From Acidobacteriota bacterium (GTDB lineage: Bacteria; Acidobacteriota; Terriglobia; Bryobacterales; UBA6623): a stretch of 64,000 bases of DNA. How positions within the stretch are numbered: the first letter of the stretch is position 1; the number at the start of each line of letters is the position of its first letter. The notes beneath the pieces were generated by a model that did no database searches, was not told where the DNA came from, and was given only the letters and a program-made list of their open reading frames with translations. Position numbers and translations under genes: made by a program. The stretch covers positions 186,001-250,000 of the forward strand of contig WGMB01000004.1 of NCBI GenBank assembly GCA_016125275.1, written 5' to 3'. Shown one piece after another: positions 32,825-42,929 of this stretch.

Positions 32825-34321
32825 GTGATCCGTTCCATCCTGCTGCTGCCGCTGCTGTGCTTCGCGCTGGTCGCCGACGTGGTCGAGCAAGGCCCCAAGG
32901 ATTCCGCGCCGTCGGGGTTGCTGGCCGGCGTGGCGCGCGTGGACATCTCGCCGCCGGTCGGGATCGCCCAGATGAACTGGGGGTCGCAGACCCACATCGA
33001 GGCCGTCGGCGTCGATCCGGCCGGCATGGTCGCCACCGCCCTTGTTCTGTCTGACGGGCGGCAGAAGTTCGCGATGGTCGACATCGACCGGCTGTTCGTG
33101 AACGGGCTGGAGGAGGCCATCGAACGGGCCGCGGCGAAGACCGGTATTCCGGCGGCGCACATCCGGCTGGCCGCCACCCACACGCACGCCGGCGCCATGG
33201 TGACGCCGGCCAAGGGACCCCGCGGCGTGGACCTGACGCCCTACGTGGACATGGAGGAGCGCTACCGCGAGCAGCTCGTCGACAAAGTGGCCGGCGTGAT
33301 CCAGGCGGCCGACCGGGCGCTCCAGCCGGCGCACCTGTGGGGTGAGAGAGGGCAAGGGACGATCAACATCAACCGCCGCGTGCGCGCGCAGGACGGCAAT
33401 CCGCCGGCGGTCGGTCGTAACCCCCACGGCTACGTGGATCGCACGCTGACGGTCTTCCGGATCGACGACGCGGAGGGGCGTCCGCTGGCCGTGCTGGCGA
33501 ACTACCAGTGCCACGGGACGGTGCTGGCCTACGAGAACAAGTTCATCTCCCCGGACTGGGTGGGGATGACCCGCAAGGTGGTGGAAGACGCCTTGCCGGG
33601 CTCGCTGTGCCTGTTCTTTCAGGGGGCGGCCGGCAACCAGGGGCCGATCGAAGGGTTTACGGGCGATTTGGACGTGCCGCATCGGCTGGGCCGGACGCTG
33701 GGGCACCAGATCGCGGCGTTGGCGCTGCAGATCGAGACCGTGCGCCGCGAGCCGACATTCGAGGGCTTCGTCGAATCCACGGCCTACCAAGCCAAGCAGC
33801 ATTGGCGGGTGAAGGGACCGCGCGACCAGACGCTGCGGTTCGCGTCGAAGATCATCGACGTGCCGCGCCGAACCTATTCGGCGGCGGAGATCGACGACAT
33901 GGCGACGCGGCTGGCGCGGGCGCAGCGGCAGCTCGCGGACGCCGAGAAGAGCGGCGACGATTGGAAGATTGCGCAGGCGGGCGCCCGCGTACGGCGCTTT
34001 GACGACTTGCTGACGCTGTGGAAGGCCCCGGTGAACCCCTCGCCGCGCCGGGTGGAGCTGCAGGCGCTGCGGATCGGCGAGCTGGCGCTGGTGGCGATGC
34101 CGGGCGAGCCGTTCGCCGAGATCGGCGCGGCGGTCCGCGAGCAGTCGCCATTCGCGATCACGATGTTCTGCGGCTACTCCGACGGTGCGGGCGGGGACTA
34201 CATGCCGACCGCGGACGAGTATCAGTACGGAGGCTACGAGGTCGAGCGCACGCTCTACAACCCGGGCGCGGACGAGGCGGTGGTGCGCGGCGCGCTGGAA
34301 TTGCTGCGCTCGCTGCGGTGA
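32825..34321 (+). CDS. Neutral/alkaline ceramidase-like secreted hydrolase
   Basis: 498 aa with a short signal (SILLLPLLCFALVAD). It matches the N-terminal domain of neutral/alkaline non-lysosomal ceramidases: AGVARVDISPPVGI near the start, the metal-ligand loop AATHTHAGAM (two His), NYQCHGTVL (His), and FFQGAAGNQGP. The zinc-amidase core is present, but ceramide as the substrate is not shown, and bacterial relatives may act on other amides. The GTG start has TATCAT ending 6 nt upstream and no ribosome site, a clear leaderless candidate. Confidence 0.85.
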   Translation: MIRSILLLPLLCFALVADVVEQGPKDSAPSGLLAGVARVDISPPVGIAQMNWGSQTHIEAVGVDPAGMVATALVLSDGRQKFAMVDIDRLFVNGLEEAIERAAAKTGIPAAHIRLAATHTHAGAMVTPAKGPRGVDLTPYVDMEERYREQLVDKVAGVIQAADRALQPAHLWGERGQGTININRRVRAQDGNPPAVGRNPHGYVDRTLTVFRIDDAEGRPLAVLANYQCHGTVLAYENKFISPDWVGMTRKVVEDALPGSLCLFFQGAAGNQGPIEGFTGDLDVPHRLGRTLGHQIAALALQIETVRREPTFEGFVESTAYQAKQHWRVKGPRDQTLRFASKIIDVPRRTYSAAEIDDMATRLARAQRQLADAEKSGDDWKIAQAGARVRRFDDLLTLWKAPVNPSPRRVELQALRIGELALVAMPGEPFAEIGAAVREQSPFAITMFCGYSDGAGGDYMPTADEYQYGGYEVERTLYNPGADEAVVRGALELLRSLR

Positions 34322-34399
34322 GCCCGAGGGCTTCGCCGCGAAGGGAAGGGAAGGGCGCTCGGCGCCGCGTAGTACGATGAGAGTTTCCTGCGCGACGGA

Positions 34400-35944
34400 A
34401 TGGAAACTGATTTTCTGGTCATCGGAGCCGGCGTCGCCGGGTTACGCGCAGCGATCGAAGCCTCGGAAGCGGGTCGAGTCCTCGTCCTCACCAAGGATCG
34501 GCTGACCGAGTCCGCCTCCGAGTATGCGCAGGGCGGCATCGCCGTGGCGCTCAGCGACGACGACCTCGTCAGCCTTCACGAACAGGACACGATCCAAGCC
34601 GGCGCGGGCCTTTGTGATCCCGAAGCGGTGCGGGTGCTCGTCGAGGAAGGGCCGCCGGAGATCCAGAAGCTGATCGGCTGGGGCGTGGAGTTCGACAAAG
34701 AGGGCGGCCGGCTCGAGTTCACCCAGGAGGGGGCTCACAGCCGGCGCAGGATCCTGCACGCCCAGGGCGACTCAACCGGGCGCGAGATCGCGCGGACGCT
34801 CTTCCAGAAGGCGCGCACGATTCCGAACATCCGCTTCCGGAGCTTCTCGGCCGTGGCGGACCTGATCGAGCGTGGGGGCGAGATCCACGGCGCTTTGGCC
34901 TGGGACGAGAAAGAGCGGCGGCTGATCCCGATTTGGGCGCGGGCGGTCCTGCTGGCCACCGGCGGGCTGGGCTGCGCCTACTGGGAGACCACCAATCCGG
35001 ACGTGGCGACGGGCGACGGTGTGGCGATGGCTTGGCGGGCCGGCGCGGCGATCGGCGACATCGAGATGGTGCAGTTCCACCCGACGGCGCTGTTTCTGGA
35101 AGGCGCGCCGCGGTTTCTGCTGTCGGAGGCCTTGCGGGGCGAGGGGGCCTACCTGCGCAACGCCGCCGGAGAGCGCTTCATGGAGCGCTACGACCCCAGA
35201 GCCGAGCTGGCGCCGCGCGACATCGTATCGCGGGCGATCGTGGCGGAGATGCACCGCATGGAGACCGGCCCGGTGTATCTGGACCTGACCCACTTGCCGG
35301 CGGACTTCGCCGCGCGCCGCTTTCCGCGGATCTACAGCACCTGCCTGCACTACGGCGTGGATCTAGCGAAGCAGCCGGCGCCGGTGCATCCGGCCGCGCA
35401 CTACGCCATGGGCGGGGTGTGGACGGACCGCGACGGACAGTCGACGCTGCCGGGGCTGTTTGCCGCCGGGGAGGCCGCTTGCACGGGCGTCCACGGGGCG
35501 AACCGGCTGGCGAGCAACTCGTTGCTCGAGGGGCTGGTGTTTGGGGCGCGGGCCGGGGCGGCCATGCGAGGGCGGGAGCGCCCGCCGGAGGCCGAAGCAG
35601 CGCCGCCGGCCCGGGAGGCGACGCCGTTGCCGGCCAACGCGGTCTTCAATCTGCGGCGTTTGGCGTGGCGCTACGCCGGCATCGAGCGCTCGGGCGAAGG
35701 GCTGCGGGAAGGGCTGGAGGAGCTGCGGAAGCTGGAGCCCCACTTCCATCACGATTTGGCGCGGAACAGCCGACAAGGATTTGAGGCGGACAACCTCTAC
35801 GCCGTGATTTCCTTGATCGCCCGATGCGCCCTGGCTCGCGAAGAGAGCCGCGGGGCCCACTACCGCTCCGACTTTCCGGAGGCCGTGCCGGAGCTGTGCA
35901 AGCATTCGCGGATCGCCCTGGGCGGTTCGGTGGAGTTCGTCTGA
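34400..35944 (+). CDS. nadB: L-aspartate oxidase
   Basis: FAD-dependent enzyme (514 aa) that oxidises L-aspartate to iminoaspartate, the first step of de novo NAD synthesis. FAD-binding motif VIGAGVAGLRAAIEASEAGR near residue 7, the SEYAQGGIAVAL loop, HPTALFLEGAPRFLLSEALR in the capping region, and HYAMGGVWTDRDGQSTLPGL near residue 335. The C-terminal helical domain is complete. nadA and nadC are not nearby. TACGAT lies 21 nt before the ATG. Confidence 0.94.
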   Translation: METDFLVIGAGVAGLRAAIEASEAGRVLVLTKDRLTESASEYAQGGIAVALSDDDLVSLHEQDTIQAGAGLCDPEAVRVLVEEGPPEIQKLIGWGVEFDKEGGRLEFTQEGAHSRRRILHAQGDSTGREIARTLFQKARTIPNIRFRSFSAVADLIERGGEIHGALAWDEKERRLIPIWARAVLLATGGLGCAYWETTNPDVATGDGVAMAWRAGAAIGDIEMVQFHPTALFLEGAPRFLLSEALRGEGAYLRNAAGERFMERYDPRAELAPRDIVSRAIVAEMHRMETGPVYLDLTHLPADFAARRFPRIYSTCLHYGVDLAKQPAPVHPAAHYAMGGVWTDRDGQSTLPGLFAAGEAACTGVHGANRLASNSLLEGLVFGARAGAAMRGRERPPEAEAAPPAREATPLPANAVFNLRRLAWRYAGIERSGEGLREGLEELRKLEPHFHHDLARNSRQGFEADNLYAVISLIARCALAREESRGAHYRSDFPEAVPELCKHSRIALGGSVEFV

Positions 35945-35964
35945 AGCCTGGAGCCTTTGCCGCC

Positions 35965-37365
35965 TTGTCGACGTCACAGCCCATCGAGCTTCCCGAAAAC
36001 GCCTTGCCGGCTTCGCTGCAAGGTCTGCTGGCGGGCGTAGCCCTCCACAGGGGCTTTTTGGACGCCGACTACCTGGCTGCGATGGCGGCGGCGGTGGACG
36101 AAGCCTGGACGGTGGACCGGGTGGACGAGCTGATCGAGATCCTGGAGAGCAAGGCCGCGCTGTGGGACTGCGGCTCGGGCGTCTTCCAGATCGAGGCAAA
36201 GTTCGCCGAGCGGCTGCGGGCGCGGGAAACCTCGCCGGCCGAGCGAGACGCCTGGGCGGCGGAGCTGGTGCGGGCGATGGCGAGCCTGGCCGCCTGGCTG
36301 GCGCCGCTGGATTGGCACGAGCAGCGCGTTCCCTACACCGTCCATCGCTTGAACGTGCAGGAGGCGGTCGAGCACGCCCGCCGGCTGGGCATGGGCGAAG
36401 AGTTGCTGGCGCTGCTGGAGGTGAGCGCCGAGTGCTCGCTGAGCGCAGGGCTGCTGGACGAGGCCGCGGCGCTGTACGACGAGATCGTCGCGAGCACCGA
36501 GAGCGCCGAGGATTCCGAGGTGCAGGCGGCCGCCTGCCACCAGCGCGGGCTGGTGGCGCAGCAGCAGGGGCGCTACGACGAGGCGGCCCGCTGGTACGGC
36601 CGCGCGCTCGAGATCGAGGAGCGCATCGGCGACCTGCATGGGGCGGCGATGAGCGAGCACCAGATGGCGAGGCTGGAGCAGGAGCGCGGCCGGCTGGAAG
36701 AGGCGGAGTCGCTGTTTCTGCGGGCGGTGGCCGGTTTGGAGCAGGCCGGCGACGCCGAGCACGCGGCGGTGGCATGGCGTCAGCTCGGCCAGCTCGCCCA
36801 GGGACGCGGCGACCGGGCCCGCGCCAAGCGCCTGTATGAGCGCTCGCTGGAGCGCGCCCAAGACGTCGAGAGCGTTTGGGAGCAGGCCAACACGTTGCAC
36901 CAGATGGGTCTGCTCGCGCATGAGTCGGGCCAGACCGTGGAGGCTCGACTGCGCTACGAGCGCGCCATTGAGCTGCGCGAGGCCGATGACGAAGCTGACG
37001 AGGCGGCGGCGGACTACCGCCAGCTCGGCGTGCTGGCATTGGAACAGGGCGACTTGGGCGAGGCCGAGCGGCTGCTGCGCAAGTCCTACGGCAGCGAGCG
37101 GAGGCGCGGCAACGACTCCGGCGCGGCTATGGCTCTGGCCTTGCTCGGCGTGCTGGCGGCCCGGCAGGGCGACTTTCCGGTGGCCGGCCGGCGGCTGATC
37201 CGCGCCACGGCGGTGCACCAGGCGCTGGGCGAGAAGGCCTTGCTGGACCAGAGCGCGGCGTACTTCTTGAAGATCTGGCGGCGCTCGACCGACGCCACCC
37301 GCGCCGAGCTGCGAGGGCAGTGGGAGGCCGCCGGGCTGGAGTGGCCGCAGGGCCTGCCCGACTGA
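35965..37365 (+). CDS. Tetratricopeptide-repeat protein
   Basis: About 466 aa. Several TPR units cover roughly residues 150-440, for example GRYDEAARWYGRALEIEERI, GRLEEAESLFLRAVAGLEQA and GQTVEARLRYERAIELREAD. No enzymatic domain or signal peptide is seen. The start is uncertain: TTG 35965 with GGAG 10 nt upstream is taken, and GTG 35896 (overlapping nadB) is possible. It begins 20 nt after nadB and may be co-transcribed. The closing residues abut rarA. Likely a scaffold or regulator; partner unknown. Confidence 0.75.
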   Translation: MSTSQPIELPENALPASLQGLLAGVALHRGFLDADYLAAMAAAVDEAWTVDRVDELIEILESKAALWDCGSGVFQIEAKFAERLRARETSPAERDAWAAELVRAMASLAAWLAPLDWHEQRVPYTVHRLNVQEAVEHARRLGMGEELLALLEVSAECSLSAGLLDEAAALYDEIVASTESAEDSEVQAAACHQRGLVAQQQGRYDEAARWYGRALEIEERIGDLHGAAMSEHQMARLEQERGRLEEAESLFLRAVAGLEQAGDAEHAAVAWRQLGQLAQGRGDRARAKRLYERSLERAQDVESVWEQANTLHQMGLLAHESGQTVEARLRYERAIELREADDEADEAAADYRQLGVLALEQGDLGEAERLLRKSYGSERRRGNDSGAAMALALLGVLAARQGDFPVAGRRLIRATAVHQALGEKALLDQSAAYFLKIWRRSTDATRAELRGQWEAAGLEWPQGLPD

Positions 37366-37406
37366 AGGTCCCCCCGCGGAACCCGCTAGACTCAGGACAA
37401 CCCGCC

Positions 37407-38741
37407 GTGAGTCTGTTCGATCACCCCGTCGACCACGCTTCCTCCGACGAACCGGACCTCTCCCGCCCTCTGGCGGAGCGGATGCGTCCGCGCGCCATCG
37501 AGGAGTATGTGGGCCAGGAACACCTGCTGGCGCCGGGAAAGCCCCTGCGGCTGCAGATCGAGCGCGACCAGATCGGGTCGATGATCTTTTGGGGACCTCC
37601 GGGCGTGGGCAAGACGACGCTGGCGCAGTTGATTGCGCGGGCTTCGCAGGCCGACTTTGTGCCGTTCAGCGGCGTGCTGTCCTCCATCAAAGAGGTGAAG
37701 GAAGTGATGCTGGTGGCGCAGCGGCGCCGGCAGAGCGGCCACCGCACGATCGTCTTCATCGACGAGATCCACCGCTTCAACAAAGCCCAGCAGGACGCCT
37801 TTCTGCCCTATGTGGAGCGGGGCGACGTGACGCTGATCGGGGCGACGACCGAGAATCCGTCCTTCGAGGTGATCTCGGCGCTGCTCTCGCGGGCCAAGGT
37901 GTATGTGCTGCATGAGCTGGGGCACAGGGACCTGGAAGGCATTCTGCGGCGGGCCTTGGAGGACAAGGAAAAGGGCTTGGGGGCGATGGACCTGCGGGTC
38001 TCCGACGAGGCTCTGGACCGCATCGCGGTGCTGGCCAACGGCGACGCCCGCGCGGCGCTGCAGACACTGGAGACGGCGGCGTTGTCGAGCGAGGACGGGA
38101 CGATCGACGAGCGCCTGGTGGGCGATGTGCTGCAACGCAAGACGTTGCGGTACGACAAGACCGGCGAGGAGCACTACAACGTCATTTCAGCGTTGCACAA
38201 GTCGATCCGCTCGTCGGACCCGGACGCGGCGCTGTACTGGCTCACGCGGATGCTCGAAGGCGGCGAGGATCGGCTGTTCATCGGGCGGCGGCTGGTGCGG
38301 ATCGCCTCCGAGGATGTGGGATTGGCGGACCCGAGAGCGCTGGAGCAGGCGCTGGCGGCGGTGGAGGCGTTTCGGCTGATCGGCGAGCCGGAGGGAGACT
38401 TGGCGCTGGTGCAGGCGGCGGTGTATTTGGCGCTGGCGCCGAAGTCCGATTCGATCTACAAGGCGTTGGCGGAGGCCGAGAAGGACGTGCAGAGGACAGC
38501 CGCCGAGCCGGTGCCGCTGCACCTGCGCAACGCTCCGACCAAGCTGATGAAGGAGCTGGACTACGGCAAGGGGTACCAGCACGCGCACCAGTTTCCCGAA
38601 GCCGTGGTGGACATGGAGTGTCTACCGCCGAGCCTGAAGGGGCGGCAGTACTACCATCCCAGCAGCCGCGGGGTGGAGCAGCGGATTCAGGAGCGGCTGG
38701 CGGAGCTGCGGCGGAAGAAGCGCGAGCAGGACGGGGAATAG
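37407..38741 (+). CDS. rarA: Replication-associated recombination protein A (MgsA/RarA AAA+ ATPase)
   Basis: 444 aa from GTG 37407. AAA+ protein acting at stalled replication forks. Walker A GPPGVGKTTLAQLIA (about residue 63), Walker B IVFIDEIHRFNKAQQDAFLP, sensor GATTENPSFEV, and the C-terminal tetramerisation region ending EKDVQRTAAEPVPLHLRNAP then LMKELDYGKGYQHAH. Length is typical. The frame is open to 37320, but family alignment supports VSLFDHPVD as the N-terminus. TAGACT lies 14 nt before the GTG. Confidence 0.95.
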   Translation: MSLFDHPVDHASSDEPDLSRPLAERMRPRAIEEYVGQEHLLAPGKPLRLQIERDQIGSMIFWGPPGVGKTTLAQLIARASQADFVPFSGVLSSIKEVKEVMLVAQRRRQSGHRTIVFIDEIHRFNKAQQDAFLPYVERGDVTLIGATTENPSFEVISALLSRAKVYVLHELGHRDLEGILRRALEDKEKGLGAMDLRVSDEALDRIAVLANGDARAALQTLETAALSSEDGTIDERLVGDVLQRKTLRYDKTGEEHYNVISALHKSIRSSDPDAALYWLTRMLEGGEDRLFIGRRLVRIASEDVGLADPRALEQALAAVEAFRLIGEPEGDLALVQAAVYLALAPKSDSIYKALAEAEKDVQRTAAEPVPLHLRNAPTKLMKELDYGKGYQHAHQFPEAVVDMECLPPSLKGRQYYHPSSRGVEQRIQERLAELRRKKREQDGE

Positions 38742-38783
38742 GCGGGGAACTTTCGTGGCGCGCCGAGTGTCTGTAAGGGCGCG

Positions 38784-39503
38784 ATGCAACAGGAAGTTGG
38801 GTTTGACATTCAGATGTATTGCGACTGGAACGATGACCTTCGCCTTTGCGGAGTCCAGTCCAGCGAGCTTCTTCAGATAGCCGTCACCGCGTTTGTCATT
38901 CTGCTGTTCTTCTCTCCGACCATCTTGGGGTTCCTCTTCGAGCGCCTTGGCTGGAGGCGCGAGGAGGCGTGGCCGTTTGCGGTGCCGACGAGATTCGAGA
39001 ACGGCTATTTGGCTCTACTGGGCGCGCTGATGTTTGCATCTCTGCTGTGGGCTCTGGTCCCTCCAGCCGAAGGCTTGTTCTCCAACCCCGTGGACCGCGC
39101 GTTGGCCGAGCTCACGCAGTTGGGGCAGAGCGCCACGCAGGCGCTCGCTTGCGCCGCTGTCGTAGGCGGGCCGTTGTTTCTGGTTGGCTTCCTGCAGTAC
39201 GCCTTGGAGCGCCGGCTCGGAAAGGGGAACTCTTCGCTGCTGTTGGGAGCGGCGACAGTTTCGGTGGCGTTGGGGCTCGGCGTGATGGACTCGATCCGTG
39301 CGGATGTTTTGCTCTTTGGCGGGATGATCGGAGCATCGCTGATCGTCGCGTATCGGTCAGTCCCGCGCTTGGCGGTTTGGGCGGGAGGAGTGGCGGGAGG
39401 ATTCTTCTTGGTTGCCGCCGCCATCCAGGTGGTCACGGTGGTCGCAGCAGGCGCGTACGAATCGGCGGCGGCCGTCGGCGGGCTGCTGGCTCGTTCTTGG
39501 TAG
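38784..39503 (+). CDS. Polytopic membrane protein, unknown function
   Basis: 239 aa with about five or six membrane helices: around 28-50 (LLQIAVTAFVILLFFSPTIL), 75-93, 120-142, 150-170, 175-190 and 198-222. Two Cys near the N-terminus (MYCDWNDDLRLCGV) precede the first helix. No recognised family. It follows rarA by 42 nt and is convergent with the next gene. Base composition is slightly less GC-rich than its neighbours. Confidence 0.6.
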   Translation: MQQEVGFDIQMYCDWNDDLRLCGVQSSELLQIAVTAFVILLFFSPTILGFLFERLGWRREEAWPFAVPTRFENGYLALLGALMFASLLWALVPPAEGLFSNPVDRALAELTQLGQSATQALACAAVVGGPLFLVGFLQYALERRLGKGNSSLLLGAATVSVALGLGVMDSIRADVLLFGGMIGASLIVAYRSVPRLAVWAGGVAGGFFLVAAAIQVVTVVAAGAYESAAAVGGLLARSW

Positions 39504-39533
39504 CCGTACAGGAAGCTCCGGCCCAGCGAGGCT

Positions 39534-40058
39534 TCAGGGCTGCGGTTCTTCGGGCTGCTGGATGCGGCGCGGTTCGAGCGAGCGGATCTGCATCTCGCGG
39601 TCGGGCGTATTCAGGTCCTCCGCATTCACGAAGACGGAGTGGATGACCGTGGCCTCCACGTCCACCGAGCTCTCGATGCGCACGAAGCCGTTGGGAATGG
39701 GCTTGCGCTGGCCGCGCACGAACTTTTGGGCCAGCGCGAGGCGGTCGATCTCGCCGCAGCCCAGCCGAATGGCCCCGTCCGGCTCGAGGGTGATCTCCAG
39801 GGCCTCGCCGAGGTTTTGCGGCGGGGACTGGTCGGGAGGAACGGCTTCCACCGCGCTGATGCGGAGCTGGGCCGATTCACCGGAAAGGTTGTAGAGGCTG
39901 ACCTCGGTGTCGAAGCAAGTGTCCCCAATGCAGTCCTGGTACGGCAGCGGCGCCGACGTCGCCCGGGAGCACAAATACTTGGTGGCGTAGAGAAAACCCT
40001 CGGCCGCCGGCGCCGGGGCGGCGGCCAAGCCGAGCAAGATCCAATAGCGTGCGGTCAT
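39534..40058 (-). CDS. Secreted hypothetical protein
   Basis: 174 aa with a signal peptide (YWILLGLAAAPAPAAEG). Four Cys in the mature N-terminal third (LCSRATSA, YQDCIGDTCF, RLGCGEI) may form disulfides. It is beta-rich, with LYNLSGESAQLRISAVEAV and an acidic, Pro-rich C-terminus. No known family. GGGAGGA lies about 13 nt before the ATG on the - strand. Confidence 0.6.
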   Translation of the reverse strand: MTARYWILLGLAAAPAPAAEGFLYATKYLCSRATSAPLPYQDCIGDTCFDTEVSLYNLSGESAQLRISAVEAVPPDQSPPQNLGEALEITLEPDGAIRLGCGEIDRLALAQKFVRGQRKPIPNGFVRIESSVDVEATVIHSVFVNAEDLNTPDREMQIRSLEPRRIQQPEEPQP

Positions 40059-40121
40059 GACGATCGAACGTCCTCCCGCGGGCTCAGACGGTGGGGCCGG
40101 GCCGAGGGTTTCTCTGGAAAT

Positions 40122-41234
40122 CTAGCCGAGCGCGCGATCCAGCGCCTCGCAGAAGAAGTACTCGCCCCACATCACCGATTCGCCCACGCCGAGGTTCTTG
40201 TCGAGGTGGTAGATGCCTTCCTTCAAGATGCCTTCCCAGCCGGGGGTCTCCGAGGCCAGATAGGGCGGCGTGGCCAGGGTGACGAGCATGCGCTTGGCGG
40301 CGTTGTCGTACAGCACGGCCTTGGCTTGGTCCGGAACGGCTTCGCGGAGCCGCAGCAGGCCGGCGGCGACGATGGCGGCGGCGGAGGATTCGCGGCGCTG
40401 CTCAACTTCCGGCGGGAAGTCGTAGTCCATCAGGGGCACGCCGTCGGCGGGGGTGTTGAGGATGTAGTAGTCCGCGCAGGCTTGGGCGGTTTGCAGGAAG
40501 CGCGCGTCGCCGGTGGCCTGGTAGACGGAGGTGAAGCCGTAGATGGCCCAGGCCAGGCCGCGCGACCAGCAGGAGTCCGAGCGGTAGCCCTGCTGGGTGG
40601 ATTGGCGCAGGAACTCGCCGGTTTCCAGATTGAAGATGCCTTCGTGGGACGAGCTGCCGTCGCCGCGGATCAGGCGCTTGCGGCTGGTGAGGCAGTGCTT
40701 GATCGCCACGTCGAGCAGGGCCTGGTCGCCGGTCTTCTGGGCGGCGTAGACGATGATGCCGACGTTGGCCATGATGTCGATGAACAGCGACTCGGGGCCC
40801 ATGAACGACGACAGGTACTCGCCCTTCTGCTTGAAGCGCAGGGCCAGCGTCTGGCCGGCCCTGACGACGACGTCGTCGAGCGCCTGCTCGCCGGTCAGCG
40901 CGTGCCAGCGGTGGTAGGTGGAGAAGAAGATGAAGCCGAGGTCGTGGACGTCTCGGTCGTGCTTGCGCTCCTCGAGCGGGCGGGAGTAGCGCTCGCCGAG
41001 CTCGAACCACTTCTTGTCCCCGGTGCGCTTGGCGAAGATCCACATCATGCCCGGCAGAAAGCCGTCGCACCAACGCGTCCAAGCCTCCTTGCTGTGCCGC
41101 CACTTACCGCCTTCGGTGTACATGGGGTAGAAGTCGGGGTCGCGCTCGACCTGGGCGGCGACCTGCTTCTGGGCGAACGCCATGGCGGCTTCGCAGGGCT
41201 TGCGCCAATCGGATTCGGGAACGAGTTGGATCAT
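40122..41234 (-). CDS. Glycoside hydrolase family 88 (unsaturated glucuronyl/galacturonyl hydrolase-like)
   Basis: 370 aa, an (alpha/alpha)6-barrel enzyme of the GH88 family that hydrolyses unsaturated uronic-acid ends produced by polysaccharide lyases. Catalytic-region motifs: DVHDLGFIFFS (Asp corresponding to the UGL Asp88 position) and FIDIMANVGIIVYAA (Asp149-like). RGLAWAIYGFTSVY and aromatic residues line the barrel. No signal peptide, so cytoplasmic or released. An oligogalacturonate-lyase-like gene occurs at 51.9 kb, suggesting pectin-type substrates. TAAACT lies 9 nt before the ATG on the - strand. Confidence 0.88.
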   Translation of the reverse strand: MIQLVPESDWRKPCEAAMAFAQKQVAAQVERDPDFYPMYTEGGKWRHSKEAWTRWCDGFLPGMMWIFAKRTGDKKWFELGERYSRPLEERKHDRDVHDLGFIFFSTYHRWHALTGEQALDDVVVRAGQTLALRFKQKGEYLSSFMGPESLFIDIMANVGIIVYAAQKTGDQALLDVAIKHCLTSRKRLIRGDGSSSHEGIFNLETGEFLRQSTQQGYRSDSCWSRGLAWAIYGFTSVYQATGDARFLQTAQACADYYILNTPADGVPLMDYDFPPEVEQRRESSAAAIVAAGLLRLREAVPDQAKAVLYDNAAKRMLVTLATPPYLASETPGWEGILKEGIYHLDKNLGVGESVMWGEYFFCEALDRALG

Positions 41235-41447
41235 AGAAGGGCCAGTTTAGCGCGGGGAAAGGGAAGGGTGAGGGCGGGTGTTTCGTTCTCCTCGGGACCC
41301 GGGGCCGAAAGCCCCGCGCTATGGGAATGGCGCTCCGATGAGCGGAGCCGGGCCCTGCAGCCCACGGTTCACGGTTCGCGGTTCACGAGGAGTCGCCCCC
41401 ATCCCGATTTATTTATACTGATAATAAGATCATAAAAAATTATCAAT

Positions 41448-41477
41448 TTGCTTAATGAGTACGGGCCTCGCTATGCT
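41448..41477 (+). promoter_or_regulatory. Promoter of leuCD with AT-rich upstream element
   Basis: TTGCTT at 41448-41453 and TATGCT at 41472-41477 with an 18-nt spacer. Just upstream, 41407-41449 is exceptionally AT-rich for this genome (includes ATAATAAGATCATAAAAAAT), like an UP element. GAGG lies 11 nt before the GTG start. No leader peptide or attenuator resembling the ilv one was found here. Confidence 0.6.
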
Positions 41478-41501
41478 AGCGGTTTCGAGGTCAAGTTTGC
41501 A

Positions 41502-42914
41502 GTGAGCCAACCGAAAACGCTGTTCGAGAAGATTTGGGACGATCACGTCGTCGTTCAGGAAGCCGGTTCGCCGGCCGTCCTCTACATTGATCTGCACCTG
41601 GTGCATGAGGTCACTTCGCCGCAGGCGTTCCAGGGGTTGCGGGATCGCGGCCTGCGGGTGCGGCGTCCGGACCACACCCAGGCGACGATGGATCACTCCA
41701 TCCCCACCACCGACAACCGGTTGCGGATCATCGAGGACCCCATCGCGCGCAAGCAGGTGGAGCAGTTGCGGATCAACTGCCAGGAGTTCGGCGTGCCGCT
41801 GGCCGATATGGGCGGCCTGGACCAGGGCATCGTACACGTGATCGGGCCGGAGCTCGGCCTCACGCAACCCGGCATGACGGTGGTTTGCGGCGACAGCCAC
41901 ACCTCCACGCACGGCGCCTTCGGGGCGCTGGCCTTCGGCATCGGCACCACCGAGGTGGAGCACGTGTTGGCGACGCAGTGCCTGCTGCAGAACAAGCCCA
42001 AGACGGCCGAGGTGCGCTTTGTGGGCAAGGCGCCGGCGGGCGTGGGCGCGAAGGACTTGATCCTGGCGTTGATTGCGCAGATCGGGGTGGGCGGCGGCAC
42101 GGGCTACGTGCTCGAGTACACCGGCGAGGCCATCAGCGAGCTCTCGATGGAGGGCCGCATGACGCTGTGCAACATGTCGATCGAGGGCGGCGCCCGGGCG
42201 GGCATGATCGCTCCCGACGACGTGACGTTCGAGTACCTGAAGGGCCGGCCCCGCGCGCCGCAGGGCGCCGATTGGGACGCCGCGGTGGAGCGCTGGCGGC
42301 AGTTGCCGTCGGACCCCGGGGCGGTTTACGACAAGACGATCCTCGTAGACGTCTCGAAGCTCGAGCCGATGATCACCTACGGCACCAATCCGGGCCAGGG
42401 CGTGGGCATTTCGCAGCCGCTGCCGGACCCGGCGCACCTCGCGGACTCCAACCAGAGCGCGGCCCTGAAGAAGTCGCTCGCCTACATGGCGCTCGAGGCG
42501 GGCAAGCCGTTGCTGGGCCAGCCGATCGACGTGGTCTTCATCGGGAGCTGCACGAACTCGCGCATCAGCGACCTGCGCGACGCCGCCAAGGTGCTGCAGG
42601 GACGCAAGGTGAGCGACAAGGTACGGCTGATGGTCGTGCCCGGCTCGGAGAAGGTGAAGAAGCAGGCCGAGGAAGAAGGCCTGCCGGAGATCTTCAAGGC
42701 GGCCGGCGCGGAGTGGCGCCAGGCGGGCTGCTCGATGTGCATCGCCATGAACGGCGACCAGCTCACGCCGGGCCAGTACAGCGTGTCGACCTCGAACCGC
42801 AACTTCGAGGGCCGGCAGGGCAAGGGCGGCCGGACGTTTCTGGCGAGCCCGGTGACCGCGGCCGCCTCGGCCATCGAAGGCGCCGTGGCCGACCCCCGCA
42901 AGTATCTGAGCTAG
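41502..42914 (+). CDS. leuC: 3-isopropylmalate dehydratase, large subunit
   Basis: 470 aa from GTG 41502, where the conserved N-terminus begins ([13 protein letters not shown]). Aconitase-family isomerase converting 2- to 3-isopropylmalate (leucine), and citramalate to 3-methylmalate in the pyruvate route to isoleucine that cimA initiates. [4Fe-4S] ligands are Cys in [18 protein letters not shown] and the CSMCIAMN pair near residue 410. [19 protein letters not shown] near residue 128 is typical. leuD follows 15 nt downstream. Confidence 0.96.
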   Translation: MSQPKTLFEKIWDDHVVVQEAGSPAVLYIDLHLVHEVTSPQAFQGLRDRGLRVRRPDHTQATMDHSIPTTDNRLRIIEDPIARKQVEQLRINCQEFGVPLADMGGLDQGIVHVIGPELGLTQPGMTVVCGDSHTSTHGAFGALAFGIGTTEVEHVLATQCLLQNKPKTAEVRFVGKAPAGVGAKDLILALIAQIGVGGGTGYVLEYTGEAISELSMEGRMTLCNMSIEGGARAGMIAPDDVTFEYLKGRPRAPQGADWDAAVERWRQLPSDPGAVYDKTILVDVSKLEPMITYGTNPGQGVGISQPLPDPAHLADSNQSAALKKSLAYMALEAGKPLLGQPIDVVFIGSCTNSRISDLRDAAKVLQGRKVSDKVRLMVVPGSEKVKKQAEEEGLPEIFKAAGAEWRQAGCSMCIAMNGDQLTPGQYSVSTSNRNFEGRQGKGGRTFLASPVTAAASAIEGAVADPRKYLS

Positions 42915-42929
42915 AGGAAGAAGACAGAC

